This document shows positions 32,307 to 45,200 of a stretch of 64,000 bases of DNA, in pieces. Position 1 is the stretch's first letter. The number at the start of each line of letters is the position of its first letter. The DNA comes from Glebionis coronaria (taxonomy: Eukaryota > Streptophyta > Magnoliopsida > Asterales > Asteraceae), in contig CM046875.1 of NCBI GenBank assembly GCA_025667525.1, positions 293,427,147-293,491,146 of the forward strand, written 5' to 3'. The notes beneath the pieces are model-generated. The model had not been told where the DNA came from. It saw only the letters and a list, made by a program, of their open reading frames with translations, and made no database searches. Both the position numbers and the translations under genes were made by a program.

Positions 32307-33262
32307 GGGAGAATTTCATATATATCCCTACTTTCGATCAAAACTACATATATATCCAACCTTATCAAATTACATATATATCCAATTTAAAGCATAAAAT
32401 TACATATATGTCCAAAAAACCAAAAAAAAAACTTTTTTTCTTTTTCGAAATAATATATCATCGATCTAATGAGACTTTTTATTTTTTACTCAATATAAAT
32501 CTCACCGTCCAGTACTTAGCTTCTTTGGTCTCACGTTTATTTTCTTGGACTCTTTAAGCACAAAATAAAAGTAACAAAATTTCTAACAAGAATATGACTT
32601 TACGATTACTTAGTCAAATTATTTGGATTTGAATAATAAGGAAAAAAGGTGATTGTAAGCAATGTGAACATTTCCCTCGCGTATTAGTGTTTTCTATCAT
32701 ATGATTGTATGTTTTATAAAATTAATTATCATCAAAGAATTAACGGGCTTACTATGGTATTTGGCACACAAGGCAAAATACCATAATAAGCTCGTTAATT
32801 ATTTAATGAGATATGGCACACAAGGCCAAATACAATAGTAAGCCCGTTAATTCTTTGATGATAATTAGTTTTATAAAGCATACAATCATATGATAGCAAA
32901 TACTAATACGCGAGAGAAATGTTCACATTTCTTACGACCATTTTTTTCCTCATGATCTAAATCCAAATAATTTGACTAAATAATCGTAAATTAATTTCTT
33001 GTTAGAAATTTTATCACTTTTACCTTGTGCTCAAAGAGTCAAAACACATAAACGTGAGACCAAGAAGCTAAGAACCGGATTGGTGAGATTTATATTGAGT
33101 AAGAATGAAAAGTCTAATTAGATCGATGATACGTTATATCGAAAAAGGAAAAAAGAAAAAAAAATGTGTTTTTGGAGATATATGTAATTTTATGTTTTAG
33201 ATTGGATATATATGTAATTTTTTGATAAGGTTGGATATGTAATTTTGACTAAAACTAGGGAT
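32307..33262. mobile_element. Foldback DNA transposon with ~460-bp inverted arms
   Basis: The left half (from CATATATATCCCTAC to ATTAACGGGCTTACTATGG) is repeated in reverse complement in the right half almost to the centre (~32795), leaving a ~60-bp loop. Direct repeat ATAACTTTAA flanks it (32297-32306, 33263-33272), suggesting a 9-10-bp target duplication as made by Mutator-like transposases. No ORF, so non-autonomous. The outermost ~17 bases of the left arm have no partner at the right end. Confidence 0.8.
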
Positions 33263-34249
33263 ATAACTTTAAATGAAAAAGGGATATATTTTCAGTAAAA
33301 TGATGGGGTATTTATAGCCTAACCGAGATGAAGGTTTGTTGATGAAGATTAATTTTCGACCTTTGGATCTTCTTTTCCTTCTTCTCTCTCTTTCTTGTTA
33401 TGATCCAAGGGCTGTGATTTGCCCTTGGTCACATGGATTTCCAGAGTGGCACAATCTTGTGCTAGTTGTGCTTCTTTTGTGGTGATGTGGCTTGATGTGA
33501 TTGGATTTCTGACAAGATTTAAGAAGATCAACCAATAAGAGATGGGGAGTGACGAATCCAATCAGCCACGTGGCACTTGGTACTTTCGTCTTCTTCCCGA
33601 TATTCTTGGCAATTATATAAAGAGCGTGTAGGTCAATCGCTAGTGAAGGAAACCCCCAATTTTTAGGGTTTGTGGCTACTGCTACGTTCTTTGTTCTTCC
33701 CTTTTATTACTCTTCACGTCTCTTTCTCCTTTCTTTTTATTTTTTCTTTTGACCGAGTAAGTTTGACCCCCAAAAGTATATAATACTTTTTCACCGACTT
33801 ACTTCTTTTCATGGGCTTTGGTTCCAATTTACCAAATAAGTAAACACTTCATTCGTTACTTGTTTTCATCAATTGGGCTTGGACCAAAAAATGAATACTC
33901 CATCCGTATCATAAATTTTGCTTGGGCTGTTCTTGGGCTTTGACAACTTGGACCCAAAATTTCATCCAATAAACTTTAAACTTCCACTATTGGGCTTTCA
34001 GGCCCATTAAGCAATGTGGGTCCCACCAAGGCCCAATAAACTTATTTCCGTGAATAAAATCGAACTTGACTTTTGGCCTTGATAGAATCTTCAAATCCCG
34101 TGTTGGTTTTTTCTGGTTTTTGTGAACTTTGGTACTTACACACATGAAACAAGAAACAAGCAAATACAATACCCTTTTCATAAGTTTTATGCATTTTAAG
34201 CTCGTTTTATGATATAATTGATATGAGCAATTACACTCATATCAGTTTT

Positions 34250-35667
34250 TTAAAAATTAGGGTTTGGCCAATTTTTATAAAAAAAAGAATTGTTTTTGAA
34301 ACCCTAAATACATGTTGTATAATTTTAGATTAAATGGCATGATTAATTGTTATGTCATGTAAATGAAAGGTTACGATCCGAAGAGATTTAACTGTTAAGA
34401 TTTGAGGGTGGATCCATGATGAACGTGCATGTTTTCATGGATAATAAAATTGTATGTTTATATGATTTTATGTGCTACTTGTTTTATTTAATTCAATATA
34501 TCTTGAATTAGGGAAGACTTTTACATGAATATAAAAACCTAGATTTAAAGGTTATTGAATAAATCATATACATGTGGCTATTTGATTTATTTATCGCACA
34601 TATAAATTGTTATTATGTGTTTATGATTTAATTTTTTTTACTTGCTTATGTTAAAAACAATTATATAAATTGTTATAAACAAGGTGTTTTTTTAAAAGAA
34701 AAAAAATATGGACTAAATCATATTAAAATTTAGATTTGTTTGAGATCTAAATTACATAGAATTACGTTGATTGGTGAATTGCAAGAATAATCTAACGGCC
34801 TACTCCTTTTGACAAACTACAAAGTGGGTATAACGCACCGCTGGTCATGTTCCCGGTTAAGGAAGGAGGTGTTAAGCCATTAGTCGCTGACCAAATTCCC
34901 GGCTCGCTTGTGCGTTAAATTTAAATTACCTATGATTTTTATTTGAATTATACCTTAAGGTTGATTTACCGCAAATTCACATCCGAATTCACACTTAATA
35001 AGGTTATTGCTTTGTGCTTTAGCAATAAATACGTTGTGAATAGTTGTGGGTAAATTATTTGATTGGTTGAACCAATACCTCAACATAATTTATCTAGAAA
35101 TTTAGTCTCGAAAAAAGTTTACTAAATGTTTTATTAAACTTATGCTATGGAGTTGTATGAATGCTTCTCCATACATTGATTTTGATATGAAATTTATACC
35201 CTTAAAGTTTAAGTCGAATGTTCCTAATTGACGAACACTTGAAATTACTACGTTATCAAATGAGATTTTTGGATGATGTTGTGAAGGAGAGAAACTTTCA
35301 TAGAATGAGAATTCGTATGATGGTTTTATGTTATTCAGATTAGACGACTTAATTAAGTTACTCAGTGAGATCTGGAAACTTAAGGCATTCAGAAGGGATG
35401 AAACATGTTTACAATGCAAAATGTTTTTTTGGCAATGTAAATCCCTTAAATATATAGAAATTGAAAATTGTTTGTTAGTTGAATTGTTCGACAAATCGCT
35501 ATGTTGAGTACATTCATTACTAGCAGATCAACTAATGTAATGGACCTATGTCAATATATGTTCTAGGATTCAAGGAAAATACTATGGTTTATATACCGGG
35601 GTAATTTTATTTTCTTGAAAGTATTTTATTATCGAAAATACTAACATTTGAACTTATTTCTATAGAA
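34250..35667 (+). other. 5' leader / possible LTR part of element H
   Basis: No gene. A 92-nt block (34824-34915) matches the leaders of A and G: GTGGGTATAACGC, TTAAGGAAGGAGG, TTCCCGGCTCGCTTGTGCGT. The text before gag ends TTTCTATAGAAATG, which looks like a 3' splice site next to the start codon, so a leader intron is possible. I found no initiator-Met primer site. A minus-strand frame at 35102-35494 is not recognised. Confidence 0.55.
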
Positions 35668-36503
35668 ATGGCTCAAGCCGAAAAAATCACTATAAGTTCT
35701 GTGTTCAAAACTTTTTTTGATCGTACTGAACTTACTGGCCCAAACTTCAATGATTAGTACCACTTACTAAGAATTGTCTTGAGAGTAGCGGGTACTATTG
35801 ATATCTTGACCACTCCTTATGCTGAAGGAGCTTCTGAAGCGCAAAGGCTTGAAAACGTTGCTAATGTTAAGAAGCACTCGAGGTGGCTTGCTTAATGTTA
35901 GGGATGGCCCCTCCACTTCAAAAGAAGAATGAGCTATTTTCTCCTAAGCGTATGCTTGATGAGCTTAAGGCTATGTTCTAAAAGCTGCAAGCTGTGCAGA
36001 TCTACGACTTAGTAGATGTTTTACATAGCTACAAGCAAACTCCTGGAAAGTTTGTTAGTGCCCATTACATGGAGATGAGAGGTTATATGGAGCATCTCAT
36101 TGCACTAGGACAACCCTTTGATCATAATATAGCTATCAACTTGATCAATAGGTCCCTTAGCAAGGACTTCAATGATTTTGTTAGAAACTATAATATGCAT
36201 TGCACGGGGAAGACAGTTAATGATTTGCATGCAATGCTCATTGACTACGAAAAGGGGTTAAAGGACAAGGCATCTAACTCCACTCCTCCTGTACTAGAAA
36301 TACAAAAGGGTAGAGTGAGTAAGCTAAAACTGCAAGCGAACAACAAGAAAGGCAAAGGCAAGGGTGATAAAGGCAAGCAAGTTGCGACTTGTTCAAAACC
36401 TAAGCAGAACTTTGTCAAGAAGAATCAATCTTAGAAGGATGAGACTCGTCATCATTGCAAGGCAAGTGGTCACTAGAAGAGGAATTGCCCTCATCACCTC
36501 GAT
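35668..36503 (+). pseudogene. gag: gag of Copia element H, decayed
   Basis: Start MAQAEKITISSVFKTFF at 35668. An in-frame TAG at 35755-35757 stands where Copia Gag has the Trp of F-N-x-W. After further breaks the frame 35994-36434 carries the conserved second half (YKQTPGKFVSAHYMEMRGYMEHL, FDHNIAINLINRSLSKDF) and a Lys-rich tail. The zinc knuckle that follows is broken: its first Cys is Arg, and the Trp in its GHW is a TAG (36474-36476). Confidence 0.85.
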
Positions 36504-39500
36504 GAGTTGCGGGAAATAAAGAAGAAGGATGAGCAGAGCGCTGCAGCTTCAAGTACTTTATTTATGATCGAATTATTTAATTTGACATACAAATTAAATT
36601 ACTGGGTATATGATACGGGATGCGGTATTAACATTTGTAATACGCTGCAGGGATTTAAATTGGAAAGGAAGCTATCCTATGGGGAACAATTTCTACAAGT
36701 GGGCAATGACGCACAAGCAGCGGTTAAAGCTATAGGAACATTTAATTTAGTTTTACCTTCGGGTTTAGTATTGATTTTAAATGATTGTCATTATGCACCT
36801 TCAATTGTTAGTGGTGTTATTTCCTTTTCTTGTTTATTAAATCTTGGATTTGTTCACACTATTGATAATAATGAAATATCTGTTTTTAAAGATGGCATTT
36901 TATATTTTAATGCAATTGTTGTATTTGGTGCGTTTGAAATTGACATGCACGAAAATGAATCCAAGTATAATAAGAATTCTGTTTTTAGCATGAAAAAGAA
37001 GAGAAAGTTAGACTAGAACTCTTCTTATCTTTGGCATTGTAGACTTGCCCATATTGGGAAGACTCGCATACAAAACGTGAGTCTTGTATCTCTGGAAAGA
37101 TGACCAAGAAACCTTTTAATAGTAATATTGAAATGGCTAGTGATCTACTTGGTTTAATACACACTGATATGTGTGGAGCACTTAGACATGTGTTAAGGAA
37201 AGGTGCTAGCTACTTCTTAACATTTACGGATGATTATAGCCGTTATGGTTATGTTTATTTAGTTAAGCATAAACATGAGGTATTTGAAACATTCAAAGTG
37301 TTTAAAGCAGAATTAGAATTGCAACTAGGAAAGAAGATTAAAGATCTTCGTTCTGATAGAGGTGGTGAATATTTAAGTCAAGAGTTTAAAGATTATTTAA
37401 GTGAGAATGGAATTGTTTAGAATCTTACTTCTCCCAATACTCCACAACAAAATGGTGTATCCGAAAGGAGAAATCGTACACTATGAGATATGGTGCGATC
37501 TACGTTTAATCTTACAGCTTTGCCATTATCCTTTTGGGACCATGCTTTAGAATCTGTTTTTAGAATTTTAAATATGGTTACCACGAAGAAGGTTGATAAG
37601 ACACCATATGAACTATGGCATGGAAAAAAGCCATATTTGTCTTATTTAAAGGTCTGGAGTTGCGAGGTGTATGTGAAACGTAACACGGATGATAAATTAC
37701 ATCAACGACCTGTGAAATGTATCTTTGTAGGATACCCTAAGGAAACTATGGGTTACTACTTTTATTATCCACCTGAGAACAAAGTAATTGTTGCTAGGTA
37801 TGGAGACTTCCTTGAAAGTGATCTTGTAAATAAAGAATTCAGTGGGAGAAATTATGATCTTGAAGAGAGTCATATAGATACATTACCTTATGATGAAAAT
37901 ACTAGCGAAATAATTCCTGTAGAACCAAAAAGTCTGGGAGTTCCACCGGAAATAATTCCTCTACGTAGGTTTGAAAGGACTATACGTTCTCCAAGAAAAC
38001 TATGTCTTAACATAGAGGATGATGATGATGAAGTAGGGGATCTTGGCGAACCTTCTAATTATAAATCCGCCATACTTGATCCTGAAAAGGATAAGTGGAT
38101 GGTTGCAATAGATGAGGAAATGAAATCCATGAGAATTAATAAAGTTTGGATTCTTGTAGATCAACCACCGAATGCTAAAGTAGTGAAACATAAGTGAATA
38201 TACAAAAAGAAAACTAACATGGATGGTGAAGTACAATCCTATAAAGTTCGTTTAGTAGCTAAAGGTTTTAAAAAACTTTTAGCGTAGACTACGAGGAGAC
38301 ATTTTCTCTTGTAGCAGACTTGAGAGCTATTAGGATTCTCATAGCTATGGCAGCATACTATGACTATGAGATATGTCAAATGGATGTTAAAACGGCCTTC
38401 TTGAATGGTCACTTAGATGAAGATATCTATATGAAGCAACTAGAAGGGTATGTTGATCCTAAGTATCCAAAACGCGTGTGCAAAACTTCAAAGATCTATT
38501 TATGGTCTGAAGCAAGCATCACGTCAATGGAACAAACGATTTGACGAAGAAATAAAAAAGTTTAGATTTATTCAAAATCGTGATGAGCCATGTGTATATC
38601 ACAAATCTAGTGGGAGTGATGTAGTATTCTTAATCCTATATGTTGATGACATATTAATCATGGGAAGTAACATTCCAAGACTTAAGGAAGTTAAGGATTA
38701 TCTTGGTAAATGTTTTTCCATGAAGGATTTAGGAGAAGCTACATACATTCTGGGAATCAAAATATATCGAGATAGGAGTAGACGGTTAATTGGTCTTAGT
38801 CAAGATGCTTATACTGACAAAATATTGAAGAAGTATAATATGCATAATTCCAAGAAAGGTTTCAACCTAAGGAAGTTAATCCTAATCTAAGTCATGAGAT
38901 GGATGCATCTACTCCTGAAGAGGAGGCTTACATGAGAAAGGTGCCTTATGCTTCAGCTATAGGATCTATTATGTATGCTGTAAGATGTAAAAGGCCTGAT
39001 GTGGCGTTTGCTCATAACTTGGTCAGTCGTTACCAACTGAATCCAGGGAAGCTCCACTGGACAGCTGTTAAACATATTCTAAAGTATTTGAGGAGTACAA
39101 AAGATATTTTTTGGTATTCGGAGGGAAACCAGACACATAACTGAATGTCACAGTTTTTCTGTGATGCGTCCTGACAATGTGATAAAGAGGATACGAAGTC
39201 TCAGACAGGTTACATGTTTTTTGTGAATGGAGGAGCAGTTGACTAGAAGAGCAAGAAACGGACAACGATTGCAATGCATGCTACTCAATCTGAGTACATG
39301 GCTGTTTCAGAAGCTGCAATGGAAGCTGTTTGGATTAGGAAGTTTATTGATGATCTTGGAGTGATGCCGTCAATAAAAGACCCTATTAATATGTATTATG
39401 ATAATTCTGCTGCAATCATGTTCGCCAATGATTTTGGAGTCATGAAAGGCGCCAGATACTTTAAACGTTAATATCATTACGTTCGAAAACAAGTTGAAGC

Positions 39501-39636
39501 TCGTGAAATCAAATTATTAAAAGTTCGTGCAGATAATAACGTAGCAGATCCTTTAACTAAGGCGTTGCCTAGAGGAAAGGTTATTGAACATTCCAAAAGC
39601 ATTGGACTTCAATTAGCTAGCGATTTCATGCAATAA
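36504..39636 (+). pseudogene. pol: pol of Copia element H, decayed
   Basis: Protease: WVYDTGCGINICNT (36602 onward), DTG retained. Integrase: LWHCRLAHIGK, then a deletion of the CxxC part, then MTKKPF, a core with DMCGALRH, DDYSRYG, RSDRGGEYL, a stop, and NGVSERRNRTL with another stop. [23 protein letters not shown], a frameshift near 38490, SIYGLKQASRQWNKRF, active site LYVDDILIMG (~38637). RNase H: MHATQSEYMAVSEAAMEAVW, MYYDNSAAI, VADPLTKALPRGK. Conserved Trp codons are stops at 38195 (TGA) and 39244 (TAG), consistent with G-to-A change. No enzyme can be made. Confidence 0.9.
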
Positions 39637-40358
39637 ACCTATGAGTAGTATCTGGATAAAGGATGTTAAGACATTATTATTTAATGAAATAACGATTGGA
39701 TTTCGTTTATTCTTGTTATTTAATATGGGAGTATTATTAAATTAAGACAACTCAAAATTTCGATAGAGTATACTTGAAAGTATATTGATCGATTTTGGAT
39801 GATATTCGATGGATCAAATATTGGACTTATTCCTACTATATGAATATACTTTATGGATCTTTTTCATTAAGTATATCATAAATAGTTATCCTTAGACTTG
39901 AGATACCAGAAAACTGTTATGAATCTAGTGCATCTCTGTGGAATAATCTAACGCTAAACGTAACTGGTAGCCATAAGGGTTATTTTCAGAAGTGTTGCAA
40001 AGTTCATTGGTTTTGCTTGTAGTCAATATGGAATTTATTTCCTCCAATACGTTTTGGAGTTATAATATAGTTGGGCCCCTCGTAGGATTAGTAAGATGTT
40101 TGTGTGGCCACACCCAAATGTGTTTTTGTAATCTTATTAAACAGAATGGTTAATGAAAGGAATGAATGAGATTCATATCCTTACTAACATTGTATTAGGA
40201 AATAAAACTATAATAATAATGATGAATCATTAAAAGTTTTTATCTAGGAGACCTTACTCGAGTTGTACTAGAGGTGTTGGTAGTGTATCTAGACGATAAT
40301 CAATGAGATCACACTATATAAATTTGTCCAAGTGGGAGCTGAAAGTTTATGGACAATT
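39637..40358 (+). other. 3' noncoding region and LTR start of element H
   Basis: No gene. Ends with AAGTGGGAG (40330-40338), a typical Copia polypurine tract, then ~20 bases that would be the 3' LTR start (TGAAAGTTTATGGAC...) before element D interrupts. caatt at 40354-40358 is the likely TSD of D. Confidence 0.6.
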
Positions 40359-40872
40359 TGTTGATCCCAAACTTAGATCGATTTAGCTTTCTGTAAACGA
40401 GATTAAATCAAGTTTAACACGTAGAGAAACTTTGTTGTGTATAAAATAATTTAAGTATTATGCGGAATTAATACTCAAACAAGAACACACAAACAGTTTA
40501 AACCAAACTTTCACTTGATTGATTAGAACAAACTTACTTACAATGAAAGTGTTAAACAACTGAAAACTTATATGAAACAAAACCTAAAGGTCTTCTTTTA
40601 TAGACATAAGAAGCCTTGTACAAGAGTCTACGTATCAGCTATTATAGGTAAAGATAAATATAGAAAATACATTGTTGTTCATATCTTTACTAGAAACAAA
40701 CTAGAAACATAATACGCGTTGACTAAATCTTCTATCAGTGCTTGACTTCATCCTATCAACACTTGACTTCTTCCTGTCAACGCTTGATCTGTCAACACTA
40801 GTTTTCTTCTTATCAACGCTTGTTTTCTTCTTGTCAGCGTCCAAGTGTACTGGCTACATTTTATTCCCAACA
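40359..40872 (-). repeat. 3' LTR of element D
   Basis: Starts (minus) TGTTGGGAATAAAATG and ends GGGATCAACA. Heptad array at about 40727-40845, six units of 21, 21, 15, 21, 21, 21 nt as in C. TATA region at about 40591-40612 (plus-strand TTTTATAGAC between arms). Confidence 0.9.
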
Positions 40873-40924
40873 ATCCTCCCCTAAACTTGATATCTACTCT
40901 AGTAATCAAGTTTCAGAATAAAAA

Positions 40925-42259
40925 CTAAGAACTAGGAGTATTCTTACAAATCTTATCAAATTGGTAATAAACATGCCTAATCAAATCTTTGGCCACGTCA
41001 CTTGAATAGTCAATCTCCAGCTGTGTTGTCTTCATCTTTTCCAAAACTTGTTTTAACATGGGATACTCAGCATCTATAAGAAGATACTCAGCAAACTTTA
41101 TAGAACTCAAATAATACACACCAGCAGCTGAATACAAACGCCATTGAAGTCCACTGATATCATCCTCCAGATCCTTCCAAACAAGATCTTCTTCTTTTGG
41201 TGCACACATTCTCTTGAATGTTGACCAAAGCTTTATTCCATTGACTGAAGTAGGTGCTTCAGTCTCATACTTGGCCATCAACAACCTCCAAAGGTCTGCC
41301 AAGTCTTCCCTATCCATACTTGCAAAAAGAGACATAAGAGTAGTAAATGTGTGTACCTCTTTCCCATATCTGCCAATCATCCAAAACCCACTCGCATCTT
41401 CTTCATAGCTAATGATAGGGTTTCTGGCATCAAGAGGTAACACTTGTACCATATCTAAAGCATCCATGGGTGAGAGCTTAATGATCCTTCTTATAACAGC
41501 TTCACTGGGATTCAATTTATCCATATCTTTAGGGAACTCAAGTGGAACTCCCTTCTTCAAAGGCCTTGGAACAATCATTGCCTTTTGAATCTCCATCTCT
41601 TCTGCAAGTTCTTCTCTCCTTTCATCTAAGAGATGTCTGATAGTATTCATTTCCTTCACTGTTGCCCAAATGGGATAAGCCTTATACTCCAACTCTTCAA
41701 AGGATAATCCCTGTAATTTCTTAAAGGTCCATCCTGTTCCATGACATCTGAGTAACATGTAGTAAAGCTCCCTTCTATCTCTCTTTAGCAGTGAGAAAAC
41801 ATTGCTAGCCTTATGCTTCAGAATGACCTTGTAGTCTCTTTGAACTCTTAGAAGAATCTCCAATCCCCAAATTTGATCTGAAATTGTCATATATGGATTC
41901 TCCATAACCTTATCTTCCCAAGCATGGTACATCTGAGCAACTTCTGGCATATCATAATCTACTTGAACTTTAACTCTCTAAGTTTCTCCCTTGCCAAATC
42001 ATCACCTTATTCAAGTCTTTCTGGTTGTTCAATTATCATAACACTTGAATCTGAACTCGCTTCATCACTTCCTTCTTGTTCCTCAGAAGTAACAACAAAT
42101 GGTGATTCACCAACCTTCTTCATTTCTTGTTCCACAAGTTGTGCAGCCAACTTTGAATCAAACTCTACTTGAGCTGCATCCCTTGGAACTTCTATTTCTA
42201 CCATGATTCCTTTACCCTTATCTAATGGATCAATGATAGGTAAAGATGATGATGGTACT
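40925..42259 (-). pseudogene. Conserved unknown domain protein of element D, truncated
   Basis: Colinear with C from VLPSTLP onward. The first part (to 42007) ends at a TAA where C has Tyr (PERLE-Y). A frameshift follows near 41960, then 341 open residues (41950-40925) to the natural stop. Highly similar to C across DQIWGLEILLRVQ, FEELEYKAYPIW, YGKEVHTFTTLMSLFAS and SGLQWRLYSAAGVYYLSS. The first codons of the open frame (Met-Gly-Val-Leu) come from the E LTR end and are not part of the protein. Confidence 0.85.
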
Positions 42260-45200
42260 TGTAACACCCCCAAATTTATACAACTCAGTACAGCGGAAGA
42301 CTAGTTGGTGTTACGGGATAGCACATTACTCACATCATAGACAACGCTTAAAAGTCGCGTCGTTTTAATAATAAAGCATTTCCATTCATAAATATCAAAG
42401 TTACATCGGTCCCAAGTCATGATATTTCATACAAAGTTTTACAAAATATTTGAATGGAAAATATTGTTTAAGTGCGGGCCATGAATTCTTGTTGTCTTCC
42501 CGAGAATTACCTTCAAGTACCTGAGATAAAACATGTTAAAAGAAAAGGTCAGCGATAACGCCGAGTGAATTCATAGAGTTTAATAAACCATCAATATAAT
42601 ATCGGTATAAAATTATTACCGAAAATCATTTTGTACAAATCTTTGTAATAGGCCATAAAATAGCCAAAATCATTTTATACAAATCGTCATCAAAATCATA
42701 ATATAGGCATTTGCCTTAAAAACCATTATACGAATCATTGTCGTTAAAAACACCATACAATACGTTTTGCAACGTTGTATAGATTAAATAAAAACCATTA
42801 TATGAATATGGTTATAAAAACTAAAACACGAATATAATATCAATAGTATGACCCTGTATTTCTAGTCAGACAATACATCGTAATTCGGAGCGTCTAGCAG
42901 TATTTCATTAGTTTTGGATTATTATAAGCCGCATGACATTGTTACCTTACTAAACCAACAACGGGTAGCTAACCCGATACCAATTTTGCCCATCTAAAGT
43001 AGCGTGTCGTCAAAAAGGTCACGCTATGGAAATCTTCTCATACATAAATTCGCTTACCAATCAATGTGGCACGACGGGGATCAACCGTCAAGGCGCGAAC
43101 TGGGGTGATTGTCCCCAAATAGTACTATTAAATTCATAAGCGTCTACCAAATCCCGGTAGTTCACAATTCATGCTAATGGGACTTTCAGTGACATAACCT
43201 AACTTTAATAATCTATTTAATTTCATCTATCGGGTCCTTTAATCATTTATCGGGTCATACAATCGGGTCATTCAATCATTCGGGTCCTAAATCAATAAAC
43301 AAACAATCGGGACAAATGGTGTCCTATTTAATAAAAACTAACATGTTATCTCCCTCGCGGGTTTATAAAACATTTCATAAAAACATTTAAAAGAGTGCGA
43401 GGCTATTAACTCACGTTGATTGTGGGAAGGCGGGTTATTGGCAATTTTGACGTACGGTACGTGCTTCAATCACGGAAACCTAGACAAATAATACTCGGTC
43501 TTAGACTCTTGTCCAATGACTTTATAAAAATAACAATTATGTATACATATGGTGATTTTATATATATAATGATCAAGTGGGTTTATATATTCTTATTTAT
43601 TTATTTTAGTGTTATGTGTTGGGAATTTTTCAAGACTAGTTATACTAGTTCAATCTTATTTATATTTTGAAGCCCAATGGGCCTATTACAAGCCCAATAC
43701 TATTCATTAGTCCAATTATACTTTTATTATCAGTATTTACACTTTATATGTTGGGCCTAAATGGGTTAAGGCCAATAAGTTCTTTTTATGGGTGTTTATC
43801 TTATTTAGTCCAATTATTAGCCCAAGTATTAGTCCAATATGTTTACTTAGCTCGTTAATGTCCGTATGCCCTATAGTTCGGGTTTTATTGGTTTTTACTT
43901 GTTATACATGTCTATATATCAGTATATAAGTTTTGTAAAGTTTTCATTAGACGGGTCCAACCATCTAAGTTTTATTTAACAAAAACGTTAATTTTACGGC
44001 AATAGCCGAAAAAGTCGTAAAAATCATGTTTATAGTTTTATATCTTATAAAACATAACAAGTTACCATTTTTATAAAATGTCCACTTATTTATCATTGTA
44101 CATATTTTTATAAATAAAATTCATGAGTTAGTGGGTTTTAATTATAATTTAAACTATTAAAATTTGAGTGCTTATATAATAGTATTATTCTTTAATTTCC
44201 AAAAATCTGATTTTTATCTTCACTTTCACCAAAACTGCCATATCTTGAGTTCTACATGGAGATAGAAGCTCAAATTTTTATCACATAAACTAAATGATAT
44301 GTGATACATTTAACTCTTCTATAGATACTGTTGAATCATCCTTTAAGTAATTTCTAAAAATCGTCCAAAACAGTAACCTCAGATTTATACCCTAAACTTG
44401 TTTTGATCATATCTCACTCATTACAATGATTCCATTGCATGGCCAACTCTCACATGTGTACAAGACCCATAGCTTACTGTAAATCCATTCTACTTCATCA
44501 TTTTATCAGTTTAACATATGGTTCTTTACTGTTTTATACAGCCATCAAATTTAACCAAGAGTTTAACCTTGTTTCTTATGGTTTTTCACCTTTTTAATCA
44601 TGTTTATCAACACCAAATCCCCACATAACATTTTTATCATCATATAATCATCATATACATATACAATAGGAAATAAAATACATGTTTACATAATCAAAAT
44701 AACAAGAAGATGAGGAGGACAATCTTTATACCACCAAGTTGATGTAGGTTATGATTTGGACATGGATTTGGATGGAGAAACTTGTGATGCACCAAGACTA
44801 TCTTCAAGACCACCAATCTTCATAAACTCCTTGTGGAAAATCAGACACAAGACTCCATGTAAACTCCTCCTTGGATGTTATAATCACCACCAATCTTCAT
44901 CTCTTTTGAAGGAGACTAACATATGTAAGTTATAACAATAGTTTGTGGTTAAATTTGGATCAAATGGAGGTGTTTTTGGTGAAGTATAGACGAAATCATA
45001 GAGAGAGTAGAGAGGATTTTAGCTTGTTTTGCATGGATGGAAGTGGTGCAAATGGTTTTGCTTGTGGGTTTTGAGGTAAGCTTGGCTTAATAGTTAAGCT
45101 AAGGACATGTGTTAGGCTTCCTTAGTAAGCTTTTGACACATAAGGGGTGTAGTGGCTTGTTAAGGCCGGTTTGAGTGAGGATGGGACAAGTGTCCCACTT

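Larger units (their letters stand above)
28042..34244 (-). mobile_element. Element G: Athila-type retrotransposon, 5' half
   Basis: Minus-strand order: 5' LTR (34244 to 30131), tRNA-Asp primer site, leader, zinc-knuckle ORF, then cut by T1 at 28042. The LTR starts TGATATGAGTG and ends CACACATCA, like A (TGAT...ACATCA). Its 3' half and 3' LTR lie beyond T1, outside the window. Candidate TSD copy gtttt at 34245-34249. Confidence 0.75.
30131..34244 (-). repeat. 5' LTR of element G, with foldback insert
   Basis: On the minus strand it starts TGATATGAGTGTAATTGC..., where the first bases form a short inverted repeat as in A, and ends CCCACACATCA next to the primer site. Length 4114 bp including a 956-bp foldback insert. 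Very AT-rich and without genes; it carries a tRNA-like sequence at 30755-30826. The second LTR is not in the window, so the outer boundary rests on the TG/CA ends and similarity to A. Confidence 0.7.
34250..40358 (+). mobile_element. Element H: decayed Ty1/Copia retrotransposon
   Basis: Gag, protease, integrase, RT and RNase H follow in Copia order, with many stops and frameshifts. The left side ends at G, the right side at D just after a polypurine tract (40331-40338). No LTR pair can be defined because both outer parts lie outside the window or behind insertions. It is the oldest host element of this nest by position. Confidence 0.85.
40359..42259 (-). mobile_element. Element D: second member of the C family, truncated
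   Basis: 3' LTR (40359-40872), polypurine tract, and the C-terminal ~60% of the same protein as C. Its 5' half is cut off by the Tekay LTR E at 42260. The LTR is 514 bp against 526 in C and keeps the U3 heptad array and the TATA inverted repeat. Diverged enough from C to be a separate subfamily. Confidence 0.9.

Noticed and set aside
35102..35494. 130-codon minus frame in H leader
   Set aside because: No domain recognised, AT-rich and in a decayed leader; not enough support to call a gene.
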